From Terrimonas pollutisoli (lineage in GTDB: Bacteria > Bacteroidota > Bacteroidia > Chitinophagales > Chitinophagaceae), in NCBI RefSeq assembly GCF_029360765.1, contig NZ_JARKNA010000002.1, forward strand, positions 369,334 to 433,333: a DNA stretch of 64,000 nt. The letters are read 5' to 3'. Within the stretch, counting starts at the first letter, position 1. The number at the start of each line of letters is the position of its first letter. Positions 18,386 to 28,406 of the stretch are shown here, piece after piece. The position numbers were made by a program, and so were the translations under genes. The notes below the pieces were generated by a model that saw nothing but the letters and a program-made list of their open reading frames with translations, had not been told where the DNA came from and did not search any database.

Positions 18386-21300
18386 ATGAACGTAAAACGA
18401 CTTGCTGCGAAGTTGGGTGTGCTGCTCCTCCTCTTATGCACACAACTACTCTCCTCTGCACAGGAGAAAAAAATTTCTGGAAAGATAACCGACAAAAAAA
18501 CAGGGCTGCCATTGGAAGGTGCTTCTGTCAAAGTGAAAAATACTAAGGAGAGTACACTTTCAGATGCAAATGGAACCTTTACCATTAAAGCTCCTTCATC
18601 AGAGTCTGTCATTGCGATCTCACACGTCGGTTATAGTTTTTATGAATCAAAGGCGGGTGAGGGTGACCTAAATATTCAATTGGATAATATAGCTGCCGAC
18701 CTTGACGAGGTGATTGTGGTGGGTTATGGTACACAAAAGAAATCACATCTTACGGGTGCGGTAGAATCAATCAAAGCGAAAGAGATAGAAGACTTGCCTA
18801 TCAGTAATCTTGGCGCTGCCTTATCCGGGAGGATACTTGGATTAGGTGTAAGTGGTGGTACAAGCCGCCCGGGCTCACAGGCCCAGTTGACGATCCGCAA
18901 CCCTGTATCATTGGCAAAAGACGGAGGAAACAATAATCCGCTATTTATTATTGATGGTGTAATACAGATTACGTCCCAGGGACTGAATGATGCTACATTA
19001 TTTAATAGTCTTGATCCTTCCGAAGTAGAAAGCATAAGTGTGTTGAAAGATGGTGCCGCTGCTATTTACGGATCAAGGGGAGCTAACGGAGCTATCGTGG
19101 TTCAAACAAAAAGAGGCAAAGCGGGTAAACCACGTATCAGCTATAGCGGTTCATATGCAATTAATGATGAAGCTTACCGGACAAAGATGATGAGTGCCGC
19201 TGACTTGGCGAAATATATCAACATTGTTAATGGACCCAACGGCGCCAATGTAACTAATGCATCTGACCGAACCCGATTTTTCAGCCAGGATGAGTTAGAT
19301 CATTTCGCCGCGATCAATCACGATTGGCTCGATATGGCTTGGAAGTCTGCTTACAATACCCGTCATACAATTAATATCGGCGGAGGTGCGGAAAAAGCAA
19401 CTTATTTCGCCAACGTATCATACTATACACAGGATGGTAACCTGGGTAAATTGGAATATGGGAAATGGACTTATCGGGCTGGTGCTGATGTAACGGTAGC
19501 AAATGGATTGAAAGCTGGTTTACAGGTGGGCGGAAACTATCAAAGTTCTATGGAGATGAATAGTAAGATCGGTGGAGAGAATATAGAGAATGATTACAGG
19601 AACCTGTTAAGGGCACCCCGTTATGTGCCCCCTTACATTAATGGTAAACCGGTAAGACTTCCTGGCGCCAGTGGTAGCAGCAATTTATCGGCCTATCACT
19701 TCTTCGAATTAAACAACCTGGATAACTACATGGATAAAGATGATAATCTTTCTACTGTCAATCTTTACCTGGAATATGAAGCGCCATTTTTAAAAGGGTT
19801 AAAAGCAAGAGTTTCGTATGCGAGAAATACCGGTTCCGGTCATGATGCAAGAGTTGGTTCCAGGTATATGCTTTACCGCTTTAATCAACTCGGCGATAAC
19901 CAACACATTTATGAAGGAGCTACTGTGAGAGATTCTGCTTTTTATAACAATGATAACAGCGTTCGCTTCTTTAATAAAACTTCAAAATTACAACAGGCAA
20001 ACTTTACGCTGAGCTATAGCAAGAGCTTCGGACAGCACAATGTTTCAGCGCTTTTTAGTGCTGAAAGATCAGAAGCAGAATCAACCCAGGAAGATGTTTC
20101 CAAAGAAAGTCCTTCCATATTTACCAATGGTCAGTTCAACACGGCTTTTGGTGCTATTGATGGAAGAACCTTTGCTTATGAAAGCGGGAATCTCGGCTAT
20201 GTTGGTCGCCTGAATTATAGTTATGCGAGTAAATACCTGGCTGAATTCTTATTCCGTACCGATGCCTCCAACAAATTTGCCCCTGAAAATTATTGGGGAA
20301 AGTTTTATTCGGCAAGTGCGGGCTGGGTTATTTCTTCGGAAGACTTTTTTAAATCATCGGCTGTTGACTACCTAAAGCTGCGTTACTCTATTGGTTTGTT
20401 GGGTAAAGATGATACCAGGGCATGGCAGTGGAGACAGCGTTTTACATTTCAGAATGGAAAAGGCGGTCAATTCGGTGCGGATAACAACCCTGCCGACATC
20501 GGAATGAAAATGGAAGTTTCTCCCAATGCTGATGTTACCTGGAGTGATGAGTTAAAACAAAACATCGGTATTGATGCCCGGTTCTTTAAAAACAGGCTTT
20601 CCTCCACAGTTGAGTTGTTCTATAATAAAGGAACAAATATGTTAATAGAACGTACTGGCGTTGTTCCGATAACTGTTGGTGGTTCTATTGCTTCTCAAAA
20701 CTGGGGTGCTATCGACTTTTTTGGTTATGAGTTAGGCCTTGGTTGGGAAGACAATATTGGCAAAGATTTCACCTATGGTGTGAGTACAAGATTTTCCTGG
20801 GCAGACAATAAAGTGAAGAAAGGTAATTTCAATGACATTGATGCTTTATATCCGTGGAATGATCGTCCTGATCAATCGAGTGATAATGGCAAATGGGGTT
20901 ATGATTACTTAGGTATGTTTTACTCTCAGGCTGATATTGACGGCTATGTGTCTAAATATAATATTACATCTGTATTTGGTACATCTGTTGACAACCTGAG
21001 ACCTGGTATGCTGTATTACCGGGATGTAAGGGGTTCAATAAAAGCCGATGGCACTTTTGCCGGTCCTGATGGCGTGATTGATGATAACGACCAGGTGAAA
21101 CTTTCTAAAAAGGCATCTAATCATTATGGTTTTGGAATGACGCTCAAGGCTGGATTTAAAGGACTGAATTTTGAGTGTGTGATCGCCGGTTCTTTTGGCG
21201 GATGGAGTGAAATAGATGGACGTAACCTGCTGGAAAGAAATATTGATAACCTCTATCAGAATGGGGTTTCCTATTGGGGAAATATCTATGATCCAACATT

Positions 21301-21592
21301 GAACCCGTACGGCAAATATCCTAATCCCTATCACGGTGATATTAGCCTGACCCCTGTCTCCGACTTTTGGAAAGTAAATGGTCTCAGGTTGCGAATGAGG
21401 AACGCCAATTTAAATTACTCCATACCTAAATCTATAACTGACCGGTTAAAGATCAATAGTGCTCGTATTGTTTTATCCGCATTGAATCCGTTAAACTTTT
21501 ATAATCCCTTTGATTATAAAGATTCGGATGGCGCATGGGACACATATCCTGTTTTAAGGACCTATTCTGTTGGTGTAAATGTCACCCTATAA
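18386..21592 (+). CDS. SusC/RagA-type TonB-linked outer-membrane transporter
   Basis: A 1068-residue outer-membrane protein. Signal peptide ends near LLLLCTQLLSSAQ. A CarboxypepD-regulatory-like domain follows (residues 30-105: ISGKITDKKTGLPLEGASVK). The TonB box/plug begins at VVGYGTQKKSHLTGAV, with plug motifs ALSGRILGLGVSG and SVLKDGAAAIYGSRGANG. The remainder is a 22-strand barrel pattern ending in an aromatic-rich strand, TYSVGVNVTL. It should import pectin oligosaccharides together with the SusD 33 bases downstream. It has no STN domain, so unlike the transporter at 60.6 kb it is not expected to signal through an anti-sigma factor. Confidence 0.95.
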   Translation: MNVKRLAAKLGVLLLLLCTQLLSSAQEKKISGKITDKKTGLPLEGASVKVKNTKESTLSDANGTFTIKAPSSESVIAISHVGYSFYESKAGEGDLNIQLDNIAADLDEVIVVGYGTQKKSHLTGAVESIKAKEIEDLPISNLGAALSGRILGLGVSGGTSRPGSQAQLTIRNPVSLAKDGGNNNPLFIIDGVIQITSQGLNDATLFNSLDPSEVESISVLKDGAAAIYGSRGANGAIVVQTKRGKAGKPRISYSGSYAINDEAYRTKMMSAADLAKYINIVNGPNGANVTNASDRTRFFSQDELDHFAAINHDWLDMAWKSAYNTRHTINIGGGAEKATYFANVSYYTQDGNLGKLEYGKWTYRAGADVTVANGLKAGLQVGGNYQSSMEMNSKIGGENIENDYRNLLRAPRYVPPYINGKPVRLPGASGSSNLSAYHFFELNNLDNYMDKDDNLSTVNLYLEYEAPFLKGLKARVSYARNTGSGHDARVGSRYMLYRFNQLGDNQHIYEGATVRDSAFYNNDNSVRFFNKTSKLQQANFTLSYSKSFGQHNVSALFSAERSEAESTQEDVSKESPSIFTNGQFNTAFGAIDGRTFAYESGNLGYVGRLNYSYASKYLAEFLFRTDASNKFAPENYWGKFYSASAGWVISSEDFFKSSAVDYLKLRYSIGLLGKDDTRAWQWRQRFTFQNGKGGQFGADNNPADIGMKMEVSPNADVTWSDELKQNIGIDARFFKNRLSSTVELFYNKGTNMLIERTGVVPITVGGSIASQNWGAIDFFGYELGLGWEDNIGKDFTYGVSTRFSWADNKVKKGNFNDIDALYPWNDRPDQSSDNGKWGYDYLGMFYSQADIDGYVSKYNITSVFGTSVDNLRPGMLYYRDVRGSIKADGTFAGPDGVIDDNDQVKLSKKASNHYGFGMTLKAGFKGLNFECVIAGSFGGWSEIDGRNLLERNIDNLYQNGVSYWGNIYDPTLNPYGKYPNPYHGDISLTPVSDFWKVNGLRLRMRNANLNYSIPKSITDRLKINSARIVLSALNPLNFYNPFDYKDSDGAWDTYPVLRTYSVGVNVTL

Positions 21593-21625
21593 TTAAAACA
21601 GAGACAAACTTTAAAAAAAGAAATT

Positions 21626-23650
21626 ATGCAAAAGAATATAATAGGTTGCTTGCTGATTTTATCAATGCTGGTAAGTTGCAAGAAAGATTTTCTGGAGGAA
21701 AAACGTGACCTCACCGGTGTAAATGAAGAGGTTTATAAAGATCCGTTGATGGCAAAAGCATTTGTAGGCTATATCTACGGACTATTTCAGCCTGCAGATA
21801 ATGCTGCGGCGATGATACAATATCAAACCAACGCTAATGGAACGTATAGCGACGCCTATACTAAAACGACCGATGAATTGGCAGGACAGACTGATTTCAA
21901 TCGTGAATGGCCAGCTATCGCTATCAACCAGAATCATGCGAACCAGTATTTTGGTCAAAGAATGTCCTCAAGTATTACCAACAATACCTGGACAAGGTTG
22001 CGCCAAATAAATCTTTTTCTTTCAGAAATTGATAAACATGGACTGACTGAAGATGTAACTAAGCCACTAAAAGGCCAAATGTATTTCTGGAGAGCTTACC
22101 AGTATTTTGAGTTGTTGAAATTATACGGCGGTGTACCATTGGTATTAGAGGCGCAAAATCCGATGATCAAAGATGGTGACAATAGCAACGCAGTACAAAG
22201 AAGTTCTTCTGCACAAACAGTAGAGCAGATAGAAAAAGATTTGGATTTGGCGGCTTCAATGTTACCCGGTAGATGGCCTGCTTCTGATTGGGGTCGTATT
22301 ACCAGTGGCGGTGCTGCTGCATTGAAAGGACGGGTATTGCTTACCTGGGCCAGTCCTCTTTTCAACCGGAGTGATGATAGGGCTCGTTGGCAGAAAGCCT
22401 ATGATGCTAATCTTACTGCTAAAACATTGTTGGAGGCTAATGGTTTCGCCCTGTACTCCAATGGAGGATTTTCAGGTGGCAAAGCATGGGAAAATATGTG
22501 GTTTCAACAAGTTGACAATCCCGAAGCTGTGATCGTTTATTGTTTCAATAATATTACTGCGGATCAAACACAACGTAACAATGGTTGGGAACAAGCGGCT
22601 CGCTCAAAACAAATTTTAGGTGGTGGTTCAGTATCACCAACCAAACAAATAGTAGATGCATTTCCCATGAAAGATGGTAAAATGCCAGGTGATCCTACTT
22701 CTACTTATACTTATGATGCTAAAAAGTTTTATAAAGACAGGGATCCCCGCTTTTATAAAACCTTTGCTTACAATGGTGCTGTATGGCCCTATGCCGGTAA
22801 TAACAATTTCAGGCAGTGGACTTACTACTGGCATACCAATACCAGTACAACCACACCGAACAAAAGCACAGAAACAGCAGGTGCTAACGGAAGTGGCATT
22901 TATTTAAGAAAGGCTACTAATCCAACAGCCAATAATTCCAGTGGTGATTTTAGCTATAGTGGTACTGATTATATGGAATTACGTTTCGCTGAAGTCATTT
23001 TGAATTTGGCGGAAGCTGCCATAGGTTCTGATAAGCCGGGAGAAGGACTAGATTATATTAAGTTGATAAGAGAGAGAGCGGGGGTAGAAAATTTGGATGG
23101 AGCTTTTGGTCTCAGTGCTGTAGCTGGTAACAGGGATCAATTATTTGCCGCAGTTATCAACGAAAGAAAAGTGGAGTTTGCTTATGAGAATAAACGCTTC
23201 TGGGATTTGAAACGTTGGCTCCTGTTCAATGATGACTATGGTACCTGTTCACGTTTGGGAGTTAAGCCTCTGAATGGAACACGCCGTACCGGCTATTGGA
23301 TATCCGTTAAAAAGACAGATGGAACTAAATACATCGGCAATGATGATCCGATGCTGTTGAAAAACGGCATTGCTCCTGTAATCGAACGGGAACCAGTTTC
23401 TTTCCCTACGCCCCAGGGATCGGCCAACATGGATCAGCACCTGGATTACCTTTATGACAATTATTTTGAAATTATCGAAAGGGATAATTTAGATCCAACA
23501 AATCCCACAAACTGGTCCTTTAAATGGTATAACGAATATTATTTCTTCGGCCTTCATCAAAATATATTGAGTGGCTCACCCTATTTGTTGCAAACAAAAG
23601 GATGGCCTGATCTGAATGGAGGACAGGGTGCATTCGATCCCCTGCAATAA
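21626..23650 (+). CDS. SusD/RagB-type surface glycan-binding lipoprotein
   Basis: A 674-residue lipoprotein with lipobox SMLVSCKKDF (Cys about residue 17). The TPR-rich SusD fold is recognisable: QMYFWRAYQYFELLKLYGGVPLV in the N-terminal half (an RA-YY-L-YG-VPL type motif), then the RagB signature near the end (FAEVILNLAEAAI, INERKVEFAYENKRFWDLKR). It is the outer-membrane partner that caps the SusC channel and captures the oligosaccharide. It sits in the standard SusC-SusD order with 33 bases between them. The ligand is not readable, but the downstream pectate lyase and GH140 point to pectin or RG-II fragments. Confidence 0.95.
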   Translation: MQKNIIGCLLILSMLVSCKKDFLEEKRDLTGVNEEVYKDPLMAKAFVGYIYGLFQPADNAAAMIQYQTNANGTYSDAYTKTTDELAGQTDFNREWPAIAINQNHANQYFGQRMSSSITNNTWTRLRQINLFLSEIDKHGLTEDVTKPLKGQMYFWRAYQYFELLKLYGGVPLVLEAQNPMIKDGDNSNAVQRSSSAQTVEQIEKDLDLAASMLPGRWPASDWGRITSGGAAALKGRVLLTWASPLFNRSDDRARWQKAYDANLTAKTLLEANGFALYSNGGFSGGKAWENMWFQQVDNPEAVIVYCFNNITADQTQRNNGWEQAARSKQILGGGSVSPTKQIVDAFPMKDGKMPGDPTSTYTYDAKKFYKDRDPRFYKTFAYNGAVWPYAGNNNFRQWTYYWHTNTSTTTPNKSTETAGANGSGIYLRKATNPTANNSSGDFSYSGTDYMELRFAEVILNLAEAAIGSDKPGEGLDYIKLIRERAGVENLDGAFGLSAVAGNRDQLFAAVINERKVEFAYENKRFWDLKRWLLFNDDYGTCSRLGVKPLNGTRRTGYWISVKKTDGTKYIGNDDPMLLKNGIAPVIEREPVSFPTPQGSANMDQHLDYLYDNYFEIIERDNLDPTNPTNWSFKWYNEYYFFGLHQNILSGSPYLLQTKGWPDLNGGQGAFDPLQ

Positions 23651-23694
23651 TGAAATAGTTAATAACAAAAAGAAAAGTCCGAAAAGCAAGATCA

Positions 23695-25341
23695 ATGAAG
23701 CAAGCAAAGAAAATTTTATTAGCAGCGACAGTTTTATTCACCGTTTCACACGTGAATGCTCAGTATCCCGAAATACCTTCTGATGTGCAAAGGGCTGCGG
23801 ATTCACTGTTAAAGGCAGCAAGAAAGCATTCTGACTCTGCCTGGAATATTGCTTACCCGATTATAAAAGAAGAAGCACGAAAAGGAAGACCGTTTATACC
23901 CTGGGCTACCCGTTTTGACGATCTGCCGCAAGCATCCGTTCCTGCTTTTCCCGGTGCGGAAGGAGGTGGTAAGTATAGTTTTGGCGGTCGTGGTGGAAAA
24001 GTAATTGTCGTTACCAATTTAAATGATGATGGGCCCGGAAGTTTTCGCTGGGCCTGTGAACAGGGCGGTGCAAGAATTGTGGTGTTTAACGTAGCGGGCA
24101 TCATTCGCATCAAAACACCCGTGATTATCCGGGCTCCCTATATCACTATTGCAGGACAAACAGCTCCCGGTGATGGCGTATGTATCGCCGGTGAAAGTGT
24201 GTGGATCAATACACATGATGTGATCATCCGGTATATGCGTTTTCGCCGTGGCGAAACATGGGTGGGAAGACGAGATGATGCAATCGGCGGCAATCCGATT
24301 GGCAATATCATGATCGATCATGTGAGTGCCACCTGGGGACTTGATGAAAACATGAGTATGTACCGCCACATGTATAATGATAGTACGGGCGCAATTGAAC
24401 AAAAGCTCGGAACAGTTAACATTACTATTCAAAACTCCATCTTTGGTGAGGCATTGGATACCTGGAATCATGCTTTTGGCAGCACACTGGGTGGTGAGAA
24501 TTGTACGTTCATGCGAAACCTCTGGGCCAATAATGCGGGACGTAATCCTTCGATTGGCTGGAATGGCATTTTCAATTTTGTAAACAATGTGGTGTTTAAC
24601 TGGGTTCATCGTTCTATTGATGGCGGAGATTATAGAGCCCAATACAATATCATCAACAACTACTTCAAACCCGGACCTGCTACTCCAAAAAACAATGTGG
24701 GGCATCGTATCCTTAAACCGGAAAGCGGCAGAAGTAAGTTGAAAGAAAAATATTATGGCAGGGCTTACGTGAATGGAAACATTATGGAAGGTTACCCGGA
24801 GATTACAAAAAACAACTGGAATGGCGGCGTTCAGATCGAAGAAATGGCAAATGCAGGGGAGTATACTGATGATATAAAATGGAGCAAGCCTTTACCGATG
24901 CCGGCGCTGACAATCATAGATGCTTCAAATGCTAAAACCTATGTGCTGGCAAATGCAGGAGCGACATTGCCCCGCAGGGATGCCGTGGATGCAAGAATCG
25001 TTGAGCAGGTCAGAACGGGCAAGATAAGTTACAGTCCTGATGTTGTACTGCCAACCTCGCAATTTAAGCATCGTCGTTTACCGATTGATTCTTATAAGAT
25101 CGGTATTATCACAGATCCTGCCCAGGTGGGTGGTTATCCTGAGTATAAAGGAACAGCTTACAAGGACGGTGACAATGATGGTCTTCCTGATGATTGGGAG
25201 GCTAAAAACAAATTGAATCCAAAAGAGGCTGCAGATGCCGGAAAGATTGCATCGAATGGTTATAGCAATATTGAAAATTATTTGAATAGTGTGGTAAGCC
25301 TGCAAAATGTAAAACCGGCTGAATCATTAAAAGCTTTTTAA
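23695..25341 (+). CDS. Secreted pectate lyase, PL1-type parallel beta-helix
   Basis: A 548-residue secreted protein with signal peptide MKQAKKILLAATVLFTVSHV then NAQYPEIPS. From residue 80 it shows the pectate-lyase entry sequence FPGAEGGGKYSFGGRGGKV and the right-handed helix repeats (TIAGQTAPGDGVCIAGESVW, MIDHVSATWGLDENMSMY, NAFGS-like HAFGSTLGGENCTF). The tail DGDNDGLPDDWEAKNKLNP is a thrombospondin-3/dockerin-like calcium loop. It should cleave homogalacturonan by beta-elimination using Ca2+. Subfamily cannot be decided by eye. It follows SusD by 44 bases. Confidence 0.88.
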   Translation: MKQAKKILLAATVLFTVSHVNAQYPEIPSDVQRAADSLLKAARKHSDSAWNIAYPIIKEEARKGRPFIPWATRFDDLPQASVPAFPGAEGGGKYSFGGRGGKVIVVTNLNDDGPGSFRWACEQGGARIVVFNVAGIIRIKTPVIIRAPYITIAGQTAPGDGVCIAGESVWINTHDVIIRYMRFRRGETWVGRRDDAIGGNPIGNIMIDHVSATWGLDENMSMYRHMYNDSTGAIEQKLGTVNITIQNSIFGEALDTWNHAFGSTLGGENCTFMRNLWANNAGRNPSIGWNGIFNFVNNVVFNWVHRSIDGGDYRAQYNIINNYFKPGPATPKNNVGHRILKPESGRSKLKEKYYGRAYVNGNIMEGYPEITKNNWNGGVQIEEMANAGEYTDDIKWSKPLPMPALTIIDASNAKTYVLANAGATLPRRDAVDARIVEQVRTGKISYSPDVVLPTSQFKHRRLPIDSYKIGIITDPAQVGGYPEYKGTAYKDGDNDGLPDDWEAKNKLNPKEAADAGKIASNGYSNIENYLNSVVSLQNVKPAESLKAF

Positions 25342-25388
25342 ATTAACAGTAGATTTAATGCAATTTTTTGCAGATAAAATAAAGCGTT

Positions 25389-28300
25389 TTGACGATTATC
25401 ATATCTATCAGGAATTTCTATAGCAGGCAGTTTTTTTTTCATGCAGCATTGACATGCATATTCGGTTTTATTTTTTCATTTAGCAGTTCGGCACAGAAGG
25501 AGGCAAAACCTACGCCTCCTCTTGCCTTTTTAAATGGTCACCTTTCCTATACGACCGATTCACTGGACAACCGCATTCCTGATTTTTCTTACTGTGGTTA
25601 CAAAGCGTCGGAGCAGCCGATTCCAAATGTAGATGTGAAAGTAGTAGTGCCTGTAAAAGCAGGCGATGCTACGTTACGCATTCAATCGGCTCTGGATTAT
25701 GTGGCTTCGTTACCGGTGGACGCCAATGGCTTTCGTGGGGCTGTGTTGCTGCAGAAAGGAACCTATGAGGTGTCCGGACAGTTACGCATTACAGCATCTG
25801 GAGTAGTGCTGCGTGGCAGTGGTGTGAACGCAACAACTATTGTTGGTGCAGGAACAGGTCGTTTGGCCCTGATCAAAATTATTGGCAGGAGCGCTATACC
25901 AGGAGATCTGGCAGGCTTAAGAATTACTGATGCCTATGTGCCGGTGAATGCCATGAACTTTCACGTGGATCGTACTATCAATTTCAAACAACAGTCAAAT
26001 AAAATTATCATTCGCCGTCCTTCAACAGTCAACTGGATCAAATTATTAGGCACCGACCATTTTGGCGGCGGCATTACAGCCCTTGGCTGGAAACCCGGTG
26101 ACAGGGATTTATTCTTCGATCGTACCATAACAAAAATCGAAGGCAATACTGTTTACATCGATGCGCCTATCACAACAGCATTAGATACGACTTACGGTGG
26201 CGCCTCCATTTATTTTTACAACAATGATGGTCGCATCAACAATTGCGGTGTTGAAAACATTAAACTCGTTTCTACTTACGACAAGGCAAATCCGAAAGAT
26301 GAAGATCATCGCTGGAATGCCATCAACATTGAAAACGCCGAAGATTGCTGGGTAAGACAAATTACGTTTCAACATTTTGCAGGAAGTGCGGTAAGTGTAC
26401 TCGAAACTTCCAAGCGTGTTACGATTGAAGATTGTATTTCGCTTGCACCTGTTTCCGAAATTGGGGGGCAACGCCGTTATACTTTTTTCACTACAGGCCA
26501 GCAAACATTGTTTCAGCGTTGTTATGCGGAAAATGGTTATCATGATTTTGCCGTGGGTTTTTGCAGTCCCGGCCCTAATGCATTTGTGCAATGCGAATCG
26601 ATCTTGCCATTTAATTTCAGCGGTGCTATTGATAGCTGGGCAAGCGGCGTGTTGTTTGATGTAGTGAGTGTAGATGGCAATGCTCTGCGTTTCGGTAATC
26701 GTGGACAGGATGGCAACGGTGCAGGTTGGGCGGCAGCTAACAGTTTATTCTGGAATTGCAGTGCGGCTCGCATCGATTGTTACAAACCGCCTACGGCACA
26801 AAACTGGGCCTTCGGTAGCTGGAGCCAGTTTGGAGGTGATGGTTACTGGAACGAATCGAACAATACCATCACGCCAAAAAGTTTATTCTACGGACAGTTG
26901 CATGAGCGATTGAGTAAAAATGTAGATGAGCAGGCGCAGATCATGAATGTGCCAACAGAAGCAAGCAGTAGTCCATCGGTTGAAACAGCGATGATGCTTA
27001 CAAAAGAAGCACTGAAACCAGGAATACAATTGAAAGAATGGATTGAAAAAGCTGCTGCAAGAAATAAAATTCCCGTTGATGCTGCCGGCGGCAAAACAAT
27101 TGATCAGGTCGGCCTCAGGAAAATAACAAGCCCAACACTTGCACCGGCAATGCAAATCAAGAATGGAGTATTAATTAGGGGCAATGAATTAGTAACCGGC
27201 AAACGTATAAGCGTACAATGGTGGAGTGGCGGTGTACAGGGAAAAGACGTGCAACAGGCAAGGCCGCACATTACACGTTATGTTCCCGGCCGCAGCGGCA
27301 GAGGATTAACCGATGAATTGAGCGAAGTGGTGAGCGAAATGAAAGCAACCAATAACATTGCCATTGAACACAACTATGGTTTATGGTACGATCGAAGACG
27401 AGACGATCATGAGCGCATCCGCCGTATGGATGGTGAAGTATGGCCACCGTTTTATGAATTGCCTTTTGCAAGAAGCGGAAGGGAAACAGCATGGGATGGT
27501 TTGAGCAAATACGATTTGACGAAGTACAACTTGTTTTACTGGAGCCGTCTGAAGCAGTTTGCTGATCTCGCTGATCAAAATAGTTTAGTTCTCATACATC
27601 AGAATTATTTCCAGCACAACATTATTGAGGCCGGTGCACACTATGCCGATTTTCCCTGGCGCACTGCGAACAATATCAACAATACCGGATTTGTGGAGCC
27701 CGTGAATTATGCAGGTGATAAACGCATTTTTTATGCAGAACAATTTTATGATATCTCCAATTCTGGTCGCAGAGAGCTGCATAGAAAATACATCCGTCAG
27801 TGTCTAAATAATTTTAAAGACAACAACGGTGTTATTCAACTCATCGGAGAGGAATACACAGGTCCTGTTCATTTTGTAAAATTCTGGCTCGATGTGATCC
27901 GTGAATGGAAAAAGGAAACAGGCAAACATCCGATCATCGGGTTGAGTGTAACAAAGGATGTACAGGATTCTATTTTAAGCATGCCTGCATATGCTGTGGT
28001 TGTTGATTTGATTGATATCCGTTACTGGCATTACCAGGACGATGGTTCAGCGTATGCGCCAATGGGCGGGCAAAATCTTGCTCCCCGTCAGCATGCACGT
28101 TTATTGAAACCAAAGAAAACAAGTTTCGAACAGGTGTATCGTGCAGTAAAAGAATACCGCATAAAGTATCCAGCCAAAGCTGTTGTATATAGCGGCGATA
28201 ATTATTCTGAGTTTGGCATGGCGGTATTGATGGCAGGTGGCAGTATGCCGGTGTTGCCTGAGAATATTGATAAAGACATTGTAAATGCTGCTGCAAGTAT

Positions 28301-28406
28301 GAAGCCCGTTGCATCAGCTAGCGCCAACGAGTATGTATTGAGCGATGGTAAGAGCAGCATTATTTATAACACAGCAACGAAAAAGCTGGAAAGAAGATAT
28401 AGATGA
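25389..28406 (+). CDS. Two-domain protein: DUF4955-like beta-helix plus DUF6298-like domain
   Basis: A 1005-residue secreted protein. There is no in-frame ATG before the signal peptide; TTG at 25389 gives TIIISIRNFYSRQFFFHAAL and an h-region ending SFSSSAQ, so a TTG start is likely. Residues 90-500 form a right-handed beta-helix of pectate-lyase-superfamily type (VVLRGSGVNATTIVGAGTGR, AGLRITDAYV, SWASGVLFD). Residues 590-980 look like the DUF6298 barrel (GLWYDRRRDDHERIRRMDGE, IQLIGEEYTGPVHFVKFWLD). The combination suggests a pectin-active enzyme, but no catalytic mechanism can be assigned. Its stop overlaps the GH140 start (ATGA). Confidence 0.65.
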   Translation: MTIIISIRNFYSRQFFFHAALTCIFGFIFSFSSSAQKEAKPTPPLAFLNGHLSYTTDSLDNRIPDFSYCGYKASEQPIPNVDVKVVVPVKAGDATLRIQSALDYVASLPVDANGFRGAVLLQKGTYEVSGQLRITASGVVLRGSGVNATTIVGAGTGRLALIKIIGRSAIPGDLAGLRITDAYVPVNAMNFHVDRTINFKQQSNKIIIRRPSTVNWIKLLGTDHFGGGITALGWKPGDRDLFFDRTITKIEGNTVYIDAPITTALDTTYGGASIYFYNNDGRINNCGVENIKLVSTYDKANPKDEDHRWNAINIENAEDCWVRQITFQHFAGSAVSVLETSKRVTIEDCISLAPVSEIGGQRRYTFFTTGQQTLFQRCYAENGYHDFAVGFCSPGPNAFVQCESILPFNFSGAIDSWASGVLFDVVSVDGNALRFGNRGQDGNGAGWAAANSLFWNCSAARIDCYKPPTAQNWAFGSWSQFGGDGYWNESNNTITPKSLFYGQLHERLSKNVDEQAQIMNVPTEASSSPSVETAMMLTKEALKPGIQLKEWIEKAAARNKIPVDAAGGKTIDQVGLRKITSPTLAPAMQIKNGVLIRGNELVTGKRISVQWWSGGVQGKDVQQARPHITRYVPGRSGRGLTDELSEVVSEMKATNNIAIEHNYGLWYDRRRDDHERIRRMDGEVWPPFYELPFARSGRETAWDGLSKYDLTKYNLFYWSRLKQFADLADQNSLVLIHQNYFQHNIIEAGAHYADFPWRTANNINNTGFVEPVNYAGDKRIFYAEQFYDISNSGRRELHRKYIRQCLNNFKDNNGVIQLIGEEYTGPVHFVKFWLDVIREWKKETGKHPIIGLSVTKDVQDSILSMPAYAVVVDLIDIRYWHYQDDGSAYAPMGGQNLAPRQHARLLKPKKTSFEQVYRAVKEYRIKYPAKAVVYSGDNYSEFGMAVLMAGGSMPVLPENIDKDIVNAAASMKPVASASANEYVLSDGKSSIIYNTATKKLERRYR

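Noticed and set aside
24019..24705. Long minus-strand open frame (228 codons) opposite the pectate lyase
   Set aside because: It lies wholly within the strongly supported lyase gene, has no recognisable domain, and is best explained as a shadow frame.
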